From: Cryptosporangium minutisporangium
GTDB taxonomy: Bacteria; Actinomycetota; Actinomycetes; Mycobacteriales; Cryptosporangiaceae
Length of the DNA stretch: 64,000 nucleotides
Direction of reading: 5' to 3'
Assembly: GCF_039536245.1 (NCBI RefSeq)
Contig: NZ_BAAAYN010000023.1
Location: forward strand, 68,875 to 132,874
The notes under the pieces were generated by a model. It saw only the letters and a program-made list of their open reading frames with translations, was not told the origin of the DNA and did no database searches. Of the stretch, positions 50,839-58,815 are shown piece after piece. How positions within the stretch are numbered: position 1 is the stretch's first letter; every line of letters begins with the position of its first letter. Made by a program: the position numbers and the translations under genes.

Positions 50839-51684
50839 ATGCGCCTCGCCCATGCCCGCACCGCCGCCGGTGACGTGCCCGTCGTCAGCCACGACCAACG
50901 GTGGTTCGATCTCCGTCCGCTGACCGCCGCGATCGCTCCGGCCACGCTGAGTCCGACCGCGCTCGCCGGCATCCGCACCGCGCTCGACGCCGACGAACTG
51001 CCGGAGGTCGACGCCCCCACGGCCTACGCGCCACCGCTGTCCGGGATCGGGAAGATCGTCTGCATCGGCCTGAACTACCAAGACCACGCCGCGGAGACCA
51101 ACACGCCGCCGCCGGACGAGCCGATCCTGTTCCTCAAGGCGCCCGACACCGTGGTGGGCCCGGACGACGACGTGTTGATCCCGCGGACGTCGGTGAAGAC
51201 CGACTACGAGGTCGAGTTGGCCGTCGTCATCGGCACGACGGCGCGGTACCTGCCGTCGGCCGAGCACGCCGCGGCGTACATCGCCGGGTACGCGATCAGC
51301 AACGACGTCAGCGAGCGGGCGTTCCAGATCGAGCGCGGCGGGCAGTGGGACAAGGGCAAGAACTGCGAGACGTTCAATCCGTTCGGCCCGTGGCTGGTCA
51401 CCCCGGACGAGGCCGGGGATCCACAGGACCTCGCGCTGCGGCTCTCGGTCAACGGGGAGCTCCGCCAGAACGGCACGACCAAGGACATGATCTTCGGCGT
51501 CCACGAGGTGGTCCGGTACGTGAGCCAGTTCATGACGCTCTACCCCGGAGACGTGATCAACACCGGTACACCCGCCGGGGTGGCGCTGGGCCGCCCCGAC
51601 GGCGCGTTCCTGCGCGATGGCGACGTCGTCGAGCTGGAGATCAGCGGCCTCGGCCGGCAGCGCCAGATCTTCCGGCAGGCCTGA
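50839..51684 (+). CDS. FAH family hydrolase, probable 2,4-diketo-3-deoxy-L-fuconate hydrolase
   Basis: 281 residues. The fumarylacetoacetate hydrolase C-terminal fold is clear: CIGLNYQDHAAE (about 75-86), FLKAPDTVVGP, DYEVELAVVIG (metal-binding Glu pair) and GDVINTGTPAGVALG. In the known fucose route this class splits 2,4-diketo-3-deoxy-L-fuconate to pyruvate and L-lactate. It starts 2 bp after the lactonase stop. Confidence 0.87.
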   Translation: MRLAHARTAAGDVPVVSHDQRWFDLRPLTAAIAPATLSPTALAGIRTALDADELPEVDAPTAYAPPLSGIGKIVCIGLNYQDHAAETNTPPPDEPILFLKAPDTVVGPDDDVLIPRTSVKTDYEVELAVVIGTTARYLPSAEHAAAYIAGYAISNDVSERAFQIERGGQWDKGKNCETFNPFGPWLVTPDEAGDPQDLALRLSVNGELRQNGTTKDMIFGVHEVVRYVSQFMTLYPGDVINTGTPAGVALGRPDGAFLRDGDVVELEISGLGRQRQIFRQA

Positions 51685-51685
51685 G

Positions 51686-52435
51686 ATGAGCGAACTCGAC
51701 GGCCTCATCGCGCTGGTCACCGGCGGCGCGTCCGGCATCGGCCTGGCGATCACCCAGGCCTTCCGCGCCAAGGGCGCGCGCGTCGCGGTCCTCGACGTCG
51801 CTCCTTCCGGACCCGCCGACGTGCTCTACCTGCGCGCCGACCTCACCGACGACGACGCGGTGCGCACCGCCGTCGCGTCCGCCGCCGAAGCGCTCGGCGG
51901 GCTCGACATCCTCGTGAACAACGCCGGGATCGGCGCGCAGGGCTCCGTCGAGCGGAGCACGGACGCCGAGTGGCAGCGGGTGCTCGACGTCAACGTCGTC
52001 GGCACCGCCCGGGTCTCCCGCGCCGCCTGGCCGCACCTGCGGGCGTCGGCGCACGCGGCGGTCGTCAACACGTCCTCGATCGCGGCCGTCGCCGGTCTGC
52101 CCGAACGCGCGATCTACTCGGCGAGCAAGGGCGCCGTGCTCGCGCTGACCCGCGCGATGGCGGCGGACGGCATGCCGGACGGCATCCGCGTCAACGCGGT
52201 CAACCCCGGCACCGCCGACACCCCCTGGATCGGACGGTTGCTGGCCGCCGCGCCCGACCCGGACGCCGAACGTGCCACCCTCGAGGCACGGCAACCACAC
52301 GGTCGCCTGGTCAGCGCCGAGGAGATCGCCCACGCCGTGGTCTACCTCGCCTCTCCCCGTGCGGGGTCGACCACCGGTACCGAACTGGCCGTCGACGGCG
52401 GCATGGCCGGGCTAAGGCTGCGGCCCCGGACCTGA
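51686..52435 (+). CDS. SDR family, probable 2-keto-3-deoxy-L-fuconate dehydrogenase
   Basis: 249 residues, classical SDR. TGGASGIG (about 12-19), NNAGIG, the catalytic Ser in VNTSSIAA and YSASK (about 145-149) are complete. The end DGGM(A)GL is typical of the fuconate-pathway enzymes. It oxidises C-4 of 2-keto-3-deoxy-L-fuconate with NAD+. It begins one base after the hydrolase stop (TGAgATG). Confidence 0.88.
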   Translation: MSELDGLIALVTGGASGIGLAITQAFRAKGARVAVLDVAPSGPADVLYLRADLTDDDAVRTAVASAAEALGGLDILVNNAGIGAQGSVERSTDAEWQRVLDVNVVGTARVSRAAWPHLRASAHAAVVNTSSIAAVAGLPERAIYSASKGAVLALTRAMAADGMPDGIRVNAVNPGTADTPWIGRLLAAAPDPDAERATLEARQPHGRLVSAEEIAHAVVYLASPRAGSTTGTELAVDGGMAGLRLRPRT

Positions 52436-52436
52436 G

Positions 52437-53702
52437 ATGCCCGACGTTCGGCTCGCGTACGGCCGAACCGGGCTGCGCGTCCGGTTCCCCGACGACCGCA
52501 CGACGGTGGTGACGCCGCAGCACCACGCACCCGCAGCCGACCCGGCGGCGACGCTCGCCGCCGCGCTGCGCACACCGGTCGTCGGGCCGGCGTTGCGGGA
52601 GAAGGTCCGGCCAGGCCAGCGGGTGGCGGTGTCGCTGTGCGACGTCACCCGGCCGCAGCCGCGGCGGGAGATGGTCGAGGCGCTCCTCGCGGAGCTCACC
52701 GGGCTCGTGTCGCGCGACGACGTCACCCTGCTGGTGGCGACCGGTACGCACCGCGGCAACACGGACGCGGAGCTGCGCAGCATGCTCGGCGACGAACTGG
52801 TCGACACGATGCGCATCGTCAACCACGACGCCCGGGACGCCGACGCACTGCGCTGGTGCGGTGTCCACGGCAACGGGGTGCCGGTCTGGCTCAACCGGCA
52901 CTGGGTCGAGGCGGACGTGCGGATCACGACCGGCTTCGTCGAGCCGCACTTCTTCGCCGGCTTCAGCGGGGGCCCGAAACTCGTCGCACCGGGACTCGCC
53001 GGCCTGGAGACCGTCCTCGTCCTCCACGACGCGCGCCGGATCGGCGATCCGCGGGCGACCTGGGCGGTCTGCGAGGGCAACCCGGTCCACGACGACGTCC
53101 GCGCCATCGCCGCGGCGACCGGCGTCGACTACGCGCTGGACGTCGTGCTCAACCGGGAGCAGCAGATCATCGCCGCGTTCGGCGGTGACGTGCTGAGCAT
53201 GCACGCGGTGGCCCGCGACACGGTGCGCGAGATCTCGATGTGTCCCGTCGACGGACTGTTCGACGTCGTCGTCACCACCAACGCCGGCTATCCCCTGGAC
53301 CAGAACCTCTACCAGTCGGTGAAGGGCATGTCCGCGGCGGCGACCGTGGTCCGCCCAGGCGGCCTGATCATCTGTGCCGCGGAGTGCTCCGACGGCTTCC
53401 CCGACCACGGCGAGTTCCGCGAGGTGCTGGCCTCGGCTCCTACCCCGCAGGCGCTACTGGCCACGATCGCCGCGCGGGAGCGCACGGTCCCCGACCAATG
53501 GCAGGTCCAGATCCTCGCTCGGGTGCTCGACCACGCGCGGGTCGGCGTCTACACCGATCACCTCTCCGCCGACGACCTGCGAAGCGCGCACCTGGCGAAG
53601 GTGGACGACATCGCGGCGGCGATCGCCGCCGAAGGCCCGGACGCGCGGGTCTGCGTGCTGCCGGAAGGGCCGCAGACCATCCCCTTCGTACGGCGCTACT
53701 GA
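52437..53702 (+). CDS. LarA-type nickel-pincer racemase homologue
   Basis: 421 residues. The LarA motifs are conserved: CDVTRP (Arg contact), ATGTHR with His, EPHFFAGFSGGPKLVAPG with His and Lys, LVLHDARR with the Ni-ligand His, and YQSVKGM with the late Lys. LarA epimerises 2-hydroxy acids using a nickel-pincer nucleotide made by LarB, LarC and LarE, which are not in the window. It is the last gene of the fucose operon, one base after the SDR, and could turn L-lactate into D-lactate or act on another hydroxy acid of the route. Confidence 0.83.
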   Translation: MPDVRLAYGRTGLRVRFPDDRTTVVTPQHHAPAADPAATLAAALRTPVVGPALREKVRPGQRVAVSLCDVTRPQPRREMVEALLAELTGLVSRDDVTLLVATGTHRGNTDAELRSMLGDELVDTMRIVNHDARDADALRWCGVHGNGVPVWLNRHWVEADVRITTGFVEPHFFAGFSGGPKLVAPGLAGLETVLVLHDARRIGDPRATWAVCEGNPVHDDVRAIAAATGVDYALDVVLNREQQIIAAFGGDVLSMHAVARDTVREISMCPVDGLFDVVVTTNAGYPLDQNLYQSVKGMSAAATVVRPGGLIICAAECSDGFPDHGEFREVLASAPTPQALLATIAARERTVPDQWQVQILARVLDHARVGVYTDHLSADDLRSAHLAKVDDIAAAIAAEGPDARVCVLPEGPQTIPFVRRY

Positions 53703-53812
53703 CCCTCGGCCACCTCGACCATCGCGGCGTAGCGACGCCCGTACTGCTGGCCCCAGCTGCGCAGCTCGTCGAGCAACGGGACGAGGCTGCGGCCCAGCAA
53801 GGCCGCCGGTTC
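53696..53812 (-). pseudogene. 3' remnant of an HxlR family regulator
   Basis: Minus-strand codons give LLGRSLVPLLDELRSWGQQY and then GRRYAAMVEVAEGQ and a TAG at 53696. This matches the C-terminal helix of HxlR winged-helix regulators (canonical ..TPxGRSLxPVLxxLxxWG..). The DNA-binding two thirds are absent. At about 53800-53812 the similarity stops and the plus-strand RidA remnant begins. It overlaps the end of the LarA gene by a few bases. Confidence 0.6.
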
Positions 53813-54002
53813 AGGCCTCGAGCACGTCGTCAAGGTGACGATCCTGGTGACCGACATGGCGGTGATCGACCAGGTGATCGCCCTACGCCGGGAGTTCTTC
53901 TCGCAGCCGTTTCCCGCCGACACGATCGCGCAGATCGGCTCCCTGGCGTCTCCGGACTGGCAGATCGAGATCGCGGCGATCGCGATCGTTCCCGGCCCGT
54001 AG
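53806..54002 (+). pseudogene. 3' remnant of a RidA (YjgF/UK114) family gene
   Basis: Plus-strand codons give GSGLEHVVKVTILVTDM, IALRREFFSQPFPADTIAQI and SPDWQIEIAAIAIV to a TAG at 54000-54002: the C-terminal 60% of a RidA enamine/imine deaminase. The N-terminal strands and a start codon are missing. With the HxlR remnant it looks like a head-to-head pair from which both 5' ends and the shared promoter were deleted. Confidence 0.62.
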
Positions 54003-54126
54003 GGACATCCATCACGACCCGACGCCGACCCCATTCGACCGAAATCGCCGGTGGCGAATGGGACCGTTAACATCCAGAACGCATCTCCTATTTGGATCAG
54101 TTGCCGCGTCCGGCGGCGCCGTTCGA

Positions 54127-54642
54127 TCAGCGGCCGGGCGTGTCCGGCCCTTGATCGGCACCGCGGCCGGTGCCGAGGCCGGTGATCACCACCCCGGCGA
54201 GATCCTCGACCGGGACGAAGCCCCACATCCGCGAGTCCGCGCTGTCGGGACTGGCGCCGAGGAGAACCACCGCGCCGGGCGGCACGGTTCGTCGGTCGCT
54301 GCCGACTGCGGCGGCGACCGACGCCGGAACCGGGTCTCCTGGCATCGCTGCCAACTTCTTGACCAGCCAATTCGTCTCGGGAGAGCCCTTCTTGACCGTC
54401 CGGCGGCCACCGATCTGATGGTGGGCGATCACCACGTCACCGACCCGGAACCGACGCGCCCGACGGACCAGGAGGCGGTCACCGTGGTCGAAGACCGGCG
54501 ACATGCTGTCGCCCACCACCTCGACCAGGAGTAGGCGCCGGCGCGCCAGCCAGACGCCTCCAAGAAGGGCGCCCGCGACGGCTAGGGCGACCACCGGCCA
54601 CACCGGGCGGGGGGTGGATCGCCAGCGTCCACAGTGGTTCAC
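54127..54642 (-). CDS. S26 family signal peptidase (peptide-cluster associated)
   Basis: 171 residues: one N-terminal helix (about 15-33), the catalytic Ser46 in GDSMSP, and the general-base Lys95 in LVKKLAAMPGD. DSADSRMWGFVPVEDLAGVV is the family C-terminal block. It is shorter than housekeeping type I signal peptidases. The GTG start has GTAGGAAC upstream. It is divergent from the MauE-like gene across 142 bp, with a GTTAGCG motif shared with the precursor promoter. It is proposed to cut the leader of the 58583 peptide after Ala-Ser-Ala. Confidence 0.85.
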   Translation of the reverse strand: MNHCGRWRSTPRPVWPVVALAVAGALLGGVWLARRRLLLVEVVGDSMSPVFDHGDRLLVRRARRFRVGDVVIAHHQIGGRRTVKKGSPETNWLVKKLAAMPGDPVPASVAAAVGSDRRTVPPGAVVLLGASPDSADSRMWGFVPVEDLAGVVITGLGTGRGADQGPDTPGR

Positions 54643-54680
54643 GTTCCTACCTGTCGCTCGTTACGGCGCCTCGGCAGCCA

Positions 54681-54698
54681 GTTGACGTTAACGCTAAC
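54681..54698. promoter_or_regulatory. Candidate SARP site in the S26/MauE intergenic region
   Basis: On the minus strand the sequence is GTTAGCGTTAACGTCAAC, sharing GTTAGCG, AACGT and AA with the repeats before the precursor gene. It ends 39 bp upstream of the signal peptidase start. Regulation by the cluster's SARP is inferred. Confidence 0.4.
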
Positions 54699-54784
54699 AA
54701 AGCGTACGTTGCGATTCTCCGTAGGTAGCCATTCCTTCAGGACTCGTAGCTCCACGACCCGACCATCGGCCCACGGGGGGCCTC

Positions 54785-55330
54785 ATGCGCGTCGTCGTCG
54801 CCACGGTGGCTCTACTGGTCATCGGGGTACTTTCGGTGTCACTTCTCAGCAAGCTCCGCAGCCGCGCCGCCTTCCGCGCATTCGCGGACGGCCTGGCCGC
54901 ACTCCGAGTGGTTCCCGGCCGCTGGGCGCCTGCGCTGGCCGGGCTGTCCGTCGCGGCCGAGATGGCGGTGGTCGGCGCTCTCCTGTGGCCCGGCGGCACC
55001 GTCGTCGGCCTGGCCGGGGGCGCGGTTCTTTTCGCCGGCTTCACTGTGGCGTTGTCCGTCGCGGTTCGGCGACGGGCCACCGTCGGCTGCCACTGCTTCG
55101 GCGTGACCAGCGCTCCGGTCGCCCCACGTCACGTGGTGCGCAGCGGATTTCTCGCTGTCACCTCACTCGCCGCGTTCTGCGGCGCCGCGACCACCTCGTC
55201 CGAACGACTGACCGGCCTCCCGGCGGCACAGCTGATCGCCGCGCTGGCGGCCGCCGGAATTCTCGTGGCGGGCCTCGTCTGGCTCGACGACTTGGTCTGG
55301 CTCTTCCGCCGCCCTGCGTCCCCCTCCTGA
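54785..55330 (+). CDS. MauE/DoxX-like redox-associated membrane protein
   Basis: 181 residues, four hydrophobic helices (about 3-21, 48-68, 72-95 and 115-170 region). A cytosol/membrane-face Cys-x-Cys pair, VGCHCFG (Cys102, Cys104), is typical of MauE-family proteins, which act with MauD in disulfide formation of exported proteins. ATG 54785. It is followed 38 bp later by a thioredoxin-fold partner, the same MauE-MauD pairing. No methylamine dehydrogenase genes are near, so the substrate must be another protein or peptide. Confidence 0.8.
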   Translation: MRVVVATVALLVIGVLSVSLLSKLRSRAAFRAFADGLAALRVVPGRWAPALAGLSVAAEMAVVGALLWPGGTVVGLAGGAVLFAGFTVALSVAVRRRATVGCHCFGVTSAPVAPRHVVRSGFLAVTSLAAFCGAATTSSERLTGLPAAQLIAALAAAGILVAGLVWLDDLVWLFRRPASPS

Positions 55331-55368
55331 CCCGGATCGGGCGTAGCCGTCTCCACAGGGGAGTTCAC

Positions 55369-55893
55369 GTGGAATTACTCGCCGCAATAGTGGCCGTACT
55401 GGCGGTCCTCGTCCTCGTCGACCTCGTGCTCAGCGCAGCGATCATCCGCCGCCTTCGGCAAACCGAGACGACCCTCATCGAGCTCCGTACGCCTCCCGAC
55501 ACCGGGCTGCCGGTGGGGGCGACCATGCCGGAGTTCAGTGCGGTCAACGGCGACCTGAGCAGCCGGGACCTCGTCGGCGAGCCCGCAGTGATCGCCTTCT
55601 TCTCCACCGGTTGTCCGCACTGCCCCGCTCAGGCCGAACGACTGGCCGCACGCGCCGACGAGCTGGCCGGCCACGGCACACGAGTGGTCAGCGTGCTGGC
55701 CGTGGCCGAGGGGACGACCGACGACCTCACCCCGACGCTCCGGAAGGCCGGACGGCTGCTCACCGAGAGTGGTCCGGACGGCCTGATGGCCGTGTTCGGC
55801 GAGACCGCGACGCCCAGCTTCCTGCTCTTCGACGCGGAGGGACGGCTCATGCGGAAGGGGCATGAACTGAGCGACGTACTGGGTAGCGGATGA
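55369..55893 (+). CDS. TlpA/MauD-like membrane-anchored thioredoxin-fold protein
   Basis: 174 residues: one N-terminal helix (about 3-25), then a redoxin domain with AFFSTGCPHCPAQ (Cys82 and Cys85 in CPHC, a disulfide-isomerase/oxidase-like motif) and ATPSFLLFDAEG with the cis-Pro loop. It is expected to face outside the membrane and pass or shuffle disulfides. The start is GTG 55369 with CAGGGGAG. It overlaps the ABC exporter gene (ATGA). It is probably the oxidising or isomerising partner for the eight-cysteine peptide. Confidence 0.83.
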   Translation: MELLAAIVAVLAVLVLVDLVLSAAIIRRLRQTETTLIELRTPPDTGLPVGATMPEFSAVNGDLSSRDLVGEPAVIAFFSTGCPHCPAQAERLAARADELAGHGTRVVSVLAVAEGTTDDLTPTLRKAGRLLTESGPDGLMAVFGETATPSFLLFDAEGRLMRKGHELSDVLGSG

Positions 55894-57734
55894 CCCGGCG
55901 GTCGCTGCGGGAGGTCCGCCGAGCCGCGTCGATCTTCCGACGCGCGTTGGGAATCTACGTCGGAGCGGCGCCGTGGGCGGCCGCGATGAGCGTCGTCGTC
56001 ATGATCGTGGCCGGGCTGGCGCCAGTGGCCTTGGCTTGGTCCACTCGCGCGATCGTCGACGGTCTGTCCGCGCGGGACGACACACGGATCTGGGTCGGCG
56101 TCCTCGGCTTCGGTGCGCTCGCGGTCCTGGCACCGGTCGTCAGCCACCTCTCCGGCTACGTACGTCAAGAGACCGAACGCCGGGTGACGGTGCGGACCCA
56201 GGTGGAGCTGTTCACGGCCGTCTCAGCCAACCCCGGCCTGGCTGAACTCGAGGACAGCACCTATCACGACCGCCTCCGCCTGGCCCGGGAGGCCAGCCAG
56301 TTCGCACCCGCCCAGCTCAGCATGGTCTTCCTCGGCGTCGGTCAGGAGGTGATCACGATCGTCGGGTTCGCGGCTCCGCTGCTGCGATGGTCGGGGTTGG
56401 TCGGTCTGCTCATCCTCCTCGCCACCGTCCCGACCTTCGTCGCCCAGGTGCGGTTGGCACGACTCCGTGGCGCGATGATGGAGCGGGTCACCCCGATCTT
56501 CCGACGCCAGGCGTTCTACGCCGCTCTCCTCCTCGACATGCGCGCCGCCAAGGAGATCCGGCTCTTCGGTCTGAGCACGTTCTTCCGCGGCCGCATGCTG
56601 CGCGAACTCCGGGCGGCGCAGCGGCAGGAACGGGACCAGGACCGGCTCGCGCTCCGCGTCGACAGTGCGCTGGCCACCCTCACCGGGCTCGTGTCGTTGG
56701 CCGCGCTCGCGGTGTTCGTCCGGGAGGTCGCCGCCGGGCGGGCCACCGTGGGCGACCTGATCGTCGTGATCGCCGCTCTCGGAGCCCTCCAGATGTCGAT
56801 GGCCAGCCTGGTGCAGCAGATCGCCAGCCTCGGAGAGACCCTGATCATGTTCGGCCACTACGTGGATGTCACCGCCGGGGCCCGGAAGTCCGCGAGCACC
56901 GCCCCGCTCCCGCCCGCTCCCCGGCTGCTGGACGCGGTGGAGTTCGACGACGTCTGGTTCCGGTACGCGGCCGACCACGACTGGGTACTACGCGGCCTGA
57001 CGCTCCGGATCCCGCGCGGGACGTCGCTGGCCCTCGTCGGGGGCAACGGCGCCGGGAAGTCGACGGTGGTGAAGCTGCTCTGCGGCTTCTACGCCCCCAC
57101 CCGGGGCGTCATCCGCTGGGATGGCGTCGACATCAGCTCGTACGACCCGGATTCGGTCCGGGCCCGTATCGGCGCCACCTTCCAGGACTTCATGACCTAC
57201 GACCTGTCCGCGCACGAGAACATCGCCCTCGGCGAGCTGCGCATGCTCGACGACCGAGACGAGGTACGGACGGCGGCGGGCACCGCCGGGTTGGACGAAA
57301 CCCTGCAGGGGCTTCCGCGTGGCTACGACACCCTGCTGACGCGGGCCTTCCACGACGACGACGGAGGCCCCCGCAGCACCGGCGTCGTGCTCTCCGGCGG
57401 GCAGTGGCAACGAATGGCGCTCGCGCGGGCGGCACTGCGCGTCGAGGCCGACGTGCTGATCCTCGACGAACCGTCCGCGGGGCTCGACGTCGAGGCCGAG
57501 CACGAGGTCCATCGGCGGCTCACCGCGCTGCGGGAGCAGCGAACCGGCCTCCTCATCTCCCACCGACTCAACACCGTGCGCGACGCCACCGCCATCGCCG
57601 TCCTCCGGGAGGGCAGGATCGCCGAGATCGGCACCCACGCGGAACTCATGGCGTCCAACGGGCACTACGCCGACCTCTTCCGCCTGCAGGCGTCCGGGTA
57701 CGACGACGCGCACGCCGATCGGATCGCGCCGTGA
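55890..57734 (+). CDS. ABC exporter, fused membrane and ATPase domains
   Basis: 614 residues: six hydrophobic helices (about 20-320), then an ATPase domain with Walker A GGNGAGKST (about 385-393), signature LSGGQWQRM (about 499-507) and Walker B VLILDEPSAG (about 521-530). It is a homodimeric exporter of the lantibiotic/bacteriocin type but without an N-terminal C39 peptidase domain, consistent with a separate S26 protease in the cluster. The start overlaps the TlpA-like gene and the end overlaps the SARP gene (GTGA). Confidence 0.88.
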   Translation: MTRRSLREVRRAASIFRRALGIYVGAAPWAAAMSVVVMIVAGLAPVALAWSTRAIVDGLSARDDTRIWVGVLGFGALAVLAPVVSHLSGYVRQETERRVTVRTQVELFTAVSANPGLAELEDSTYHDRLRLAREASQFAPAQLSMVFLGVGQEVITIVGFAAPLLRWSGLVGLLILLATVPTFVAQVRLARLRGAMMERVTPIFRRQAFYAALLLDMRAAKEIRLFGLSTFFRGRMLRELRAAQRQERDQDRLALRVDSALATLTGLVSLAALAVFVREVAAGRATVGDLIVVIAALGALQMSMASLVQQIASLGETLIMFGHYVDVTAGARKSASTAPLPPAPRLLDAVEFDDVWFRYAADHDWVLRGLTLRIPRGTSLALVGGNGAGKSTVVKLLCGFYAPTRGVIRWDGVDISSYDPDSVRARIGATFQDFMTYDLSAHENIALGELRMLDDRDEVRTAAGTAGLDETLQGLPRGYDTLLTRAFHDDDGGPRSTGVVLSGGQWQRMALARAALRVEADVLILDEPSAGLDVEAEHEVHRRLTALREQRTGLLISHRLNTVRDATAIAVLREGRIAEIGTHAELMASNGHYADLFRLQASGYDDAHADRIAP

Positions 57735-58522
57735 GCACCGACGCCCCGGTGAAGGTATCCCTGCTCGGCCCGATCGAGGTCACCGTCGCCGGCCAGCCGC
57801 TCGGGCTCGGCGGGCCCGGACGCCGAGCGCTGATCGCGGCGCTCGCGCTCAACGTCGGCACCGTGGTCGGCGTCTCCCAGCTACTGGAGGCCATCTGGGA
57901 CGACCGCCCACCGGTTACGGCGACGACCAAGTTGCAGGGACATGTGTGCGCGCTCCGGCAAGGACTCGGGCGGCTCGGCGGGTCGCGAGCCGCGCGGGTC
58001 GTCCGGACGCGGCGCCCCGGGTACGTGCTCTGCGCGCCGGACGCGGCTACTGACCTCGCCGCCTTCGACGACCTCGTGCAGCAGGCCCGGAGCACGCCGC
58101 TTCCGTCCGGCGCGGCCCGGCGCGCGGCCGCACTGGAGCAGGCCTTGCGGCTCTGGCGCGGGGACGCATGTACCGACGTCCCCTCCCCCTGGGTGGCCGC
58201 GGTGGCGGCGTCGCTGGACGAGCGCCGACGACGGGCCACCGAGGACCTCGCGGAGGCGCGGCTGGCGCTCGGCGACCACGACGCCGTCATCGACGCGATG
58301 CAGTCGCTGGTGCGGCTGACGCCCTACCGGGAACGTGCGTGGGAGCACCTGATCAGCGCACACCTGGGACGCGGCGATCTCGCGTCCGCACTCGCGGTGC
58401 ACGAGCAGCTGTGCCGGATTCTCGCGGGAGATCTCGGCGCGGCACCGGGGGTGCGCATCAGCCGCCTGATCGGCGCGATCCGGCAGTCCCGGGCCGATAG
58501 CACATCGTTAGCGGAACGTTAA
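57731..58522 (+). CDS. SARP (BTAD-domain) transcriptional activator
   Basis: 263 residues: an OmpR-like winged helix (about 8-98, with GGPGRRALIAALALN and VVRTRRPGYVLCAP) and a BTAD tetratricopeptide domain (about 105-250). Single-domain SARPs activate secondary-metabolite clusters by binding direct repeats about 11 bp apart. The start is a GTG overlapping the exporter stop. Its own last codons lie within three 11-bp repeats that precede the precursor gene, which suggests it drives that promoter. Confidence 0.88.
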   Translation: MSTDAPVKVSLLGPIEVTVAGQPLGLGGPGRRALIAALALNVGTVVGVSQLLEAIWDDRPPVTATTKLQGHVCALRQGLGRLGGSRAARVVRTRRPGYVLCAPDAATDLAAFDDLVQQARSTPLPSGAARRAAALEQALRLWRGDACTDVPSPWVAAVAASLDERRRRATEDLAEARLALGDHDAVIDAMQSLVRLTPYRERAWEHLISAHLGRGDLASALAVHEQLCRILAGDLGAAPGVRISRLIGAIRQSRADSTSLAER

Positions 58523-58539
58523 GGGCACGTGTAAGGGTC
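58507..58539. promoter_or_regulatory. Three 11-bp direct repeats, probable SARP operator
   Basis: GTTAGCGGAAC, GTTAAGGGCAC and GTGTAAGGGTC follow each other without gaps. The 11-bp period is that of SARP binding sites. The block overlaps the SARP stop codon and ends 44 bp before the precursor start. No clear -10 hexamer is visible. Confidence 0.55.
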
Positions 58540-58582
58540 CCTCTGCCGACAGGGCGTCGGCTCCAGCGGCGGAAGGAACACC

Positions 58583-58810
58583 ATGACCAAGCTCCTCAAC
58601 CGGATGGGCGACAAGATGCTCGCCAGCATGCTGCCCAAGGCGAAGGCGTCCGCGTGCGGCATCATGTGCCGGCATGCCTACACCGCCTGCGGCGGCGGCA
58701 CCTGCGTCTACTACTGGAACAAGTACGTGTCCGGCGGTCAGTACTGTTTTGCGATGCGGGAGAACTCCTGCTACTCGTCGCCGTACAGCACCCGGCCCGG
58801 GTGCTGCTGA
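58583..58810 (+). CDS. Precursor of a disulfide-rich exported peptide (8 Cys)
   Basis: 75 residues. A leader of 24 residues (MTKLLNRMGDKMLASMLPKA to KASA) is amphipathic and basic, without the hydrophobic core of a Sec signal. Ala22-Ser23-Ala24 followed by Cys25 is an ideal signal-peptidase-type cut. The mature 51 residues hold Cys25, 29, 36, 41, 55, 63, 74 and 75, plus many Gly, Tyr and Ser. Four disulfides are possible. GGAAGG lies 6 bases before the ATG. It is the last gene of the cluster. No Ser/Thr dehydratase or cyclase genes are nearby, so lanthionine formation is unlikely. Activity (bacteriocin, signal, other) is unknown. Confidence 0.75.
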   Translation: MTKLLNRMGDKMLASMLPKAKASACGIMCRHAYTACGGGTCVYYWNKYVSGGQYCFAMRENSCYSSPYSTRPGCC

Positions 58811-58815
58811 CCTCT

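Noticed and set aside
53806-54002. Functional RidA gene
   Set aside because: It lacks the N-terminal part and a start codon, and runs directly into an antisense HxlR fragment.
54127-58810. Lanthipeptide or methylamine dehydrogenase cluster
   Set aside because: No LanB, LanC or LanM-type enzyme and no MauA/MauB subunits are present; only the MauE/MauD-like pair is shared.
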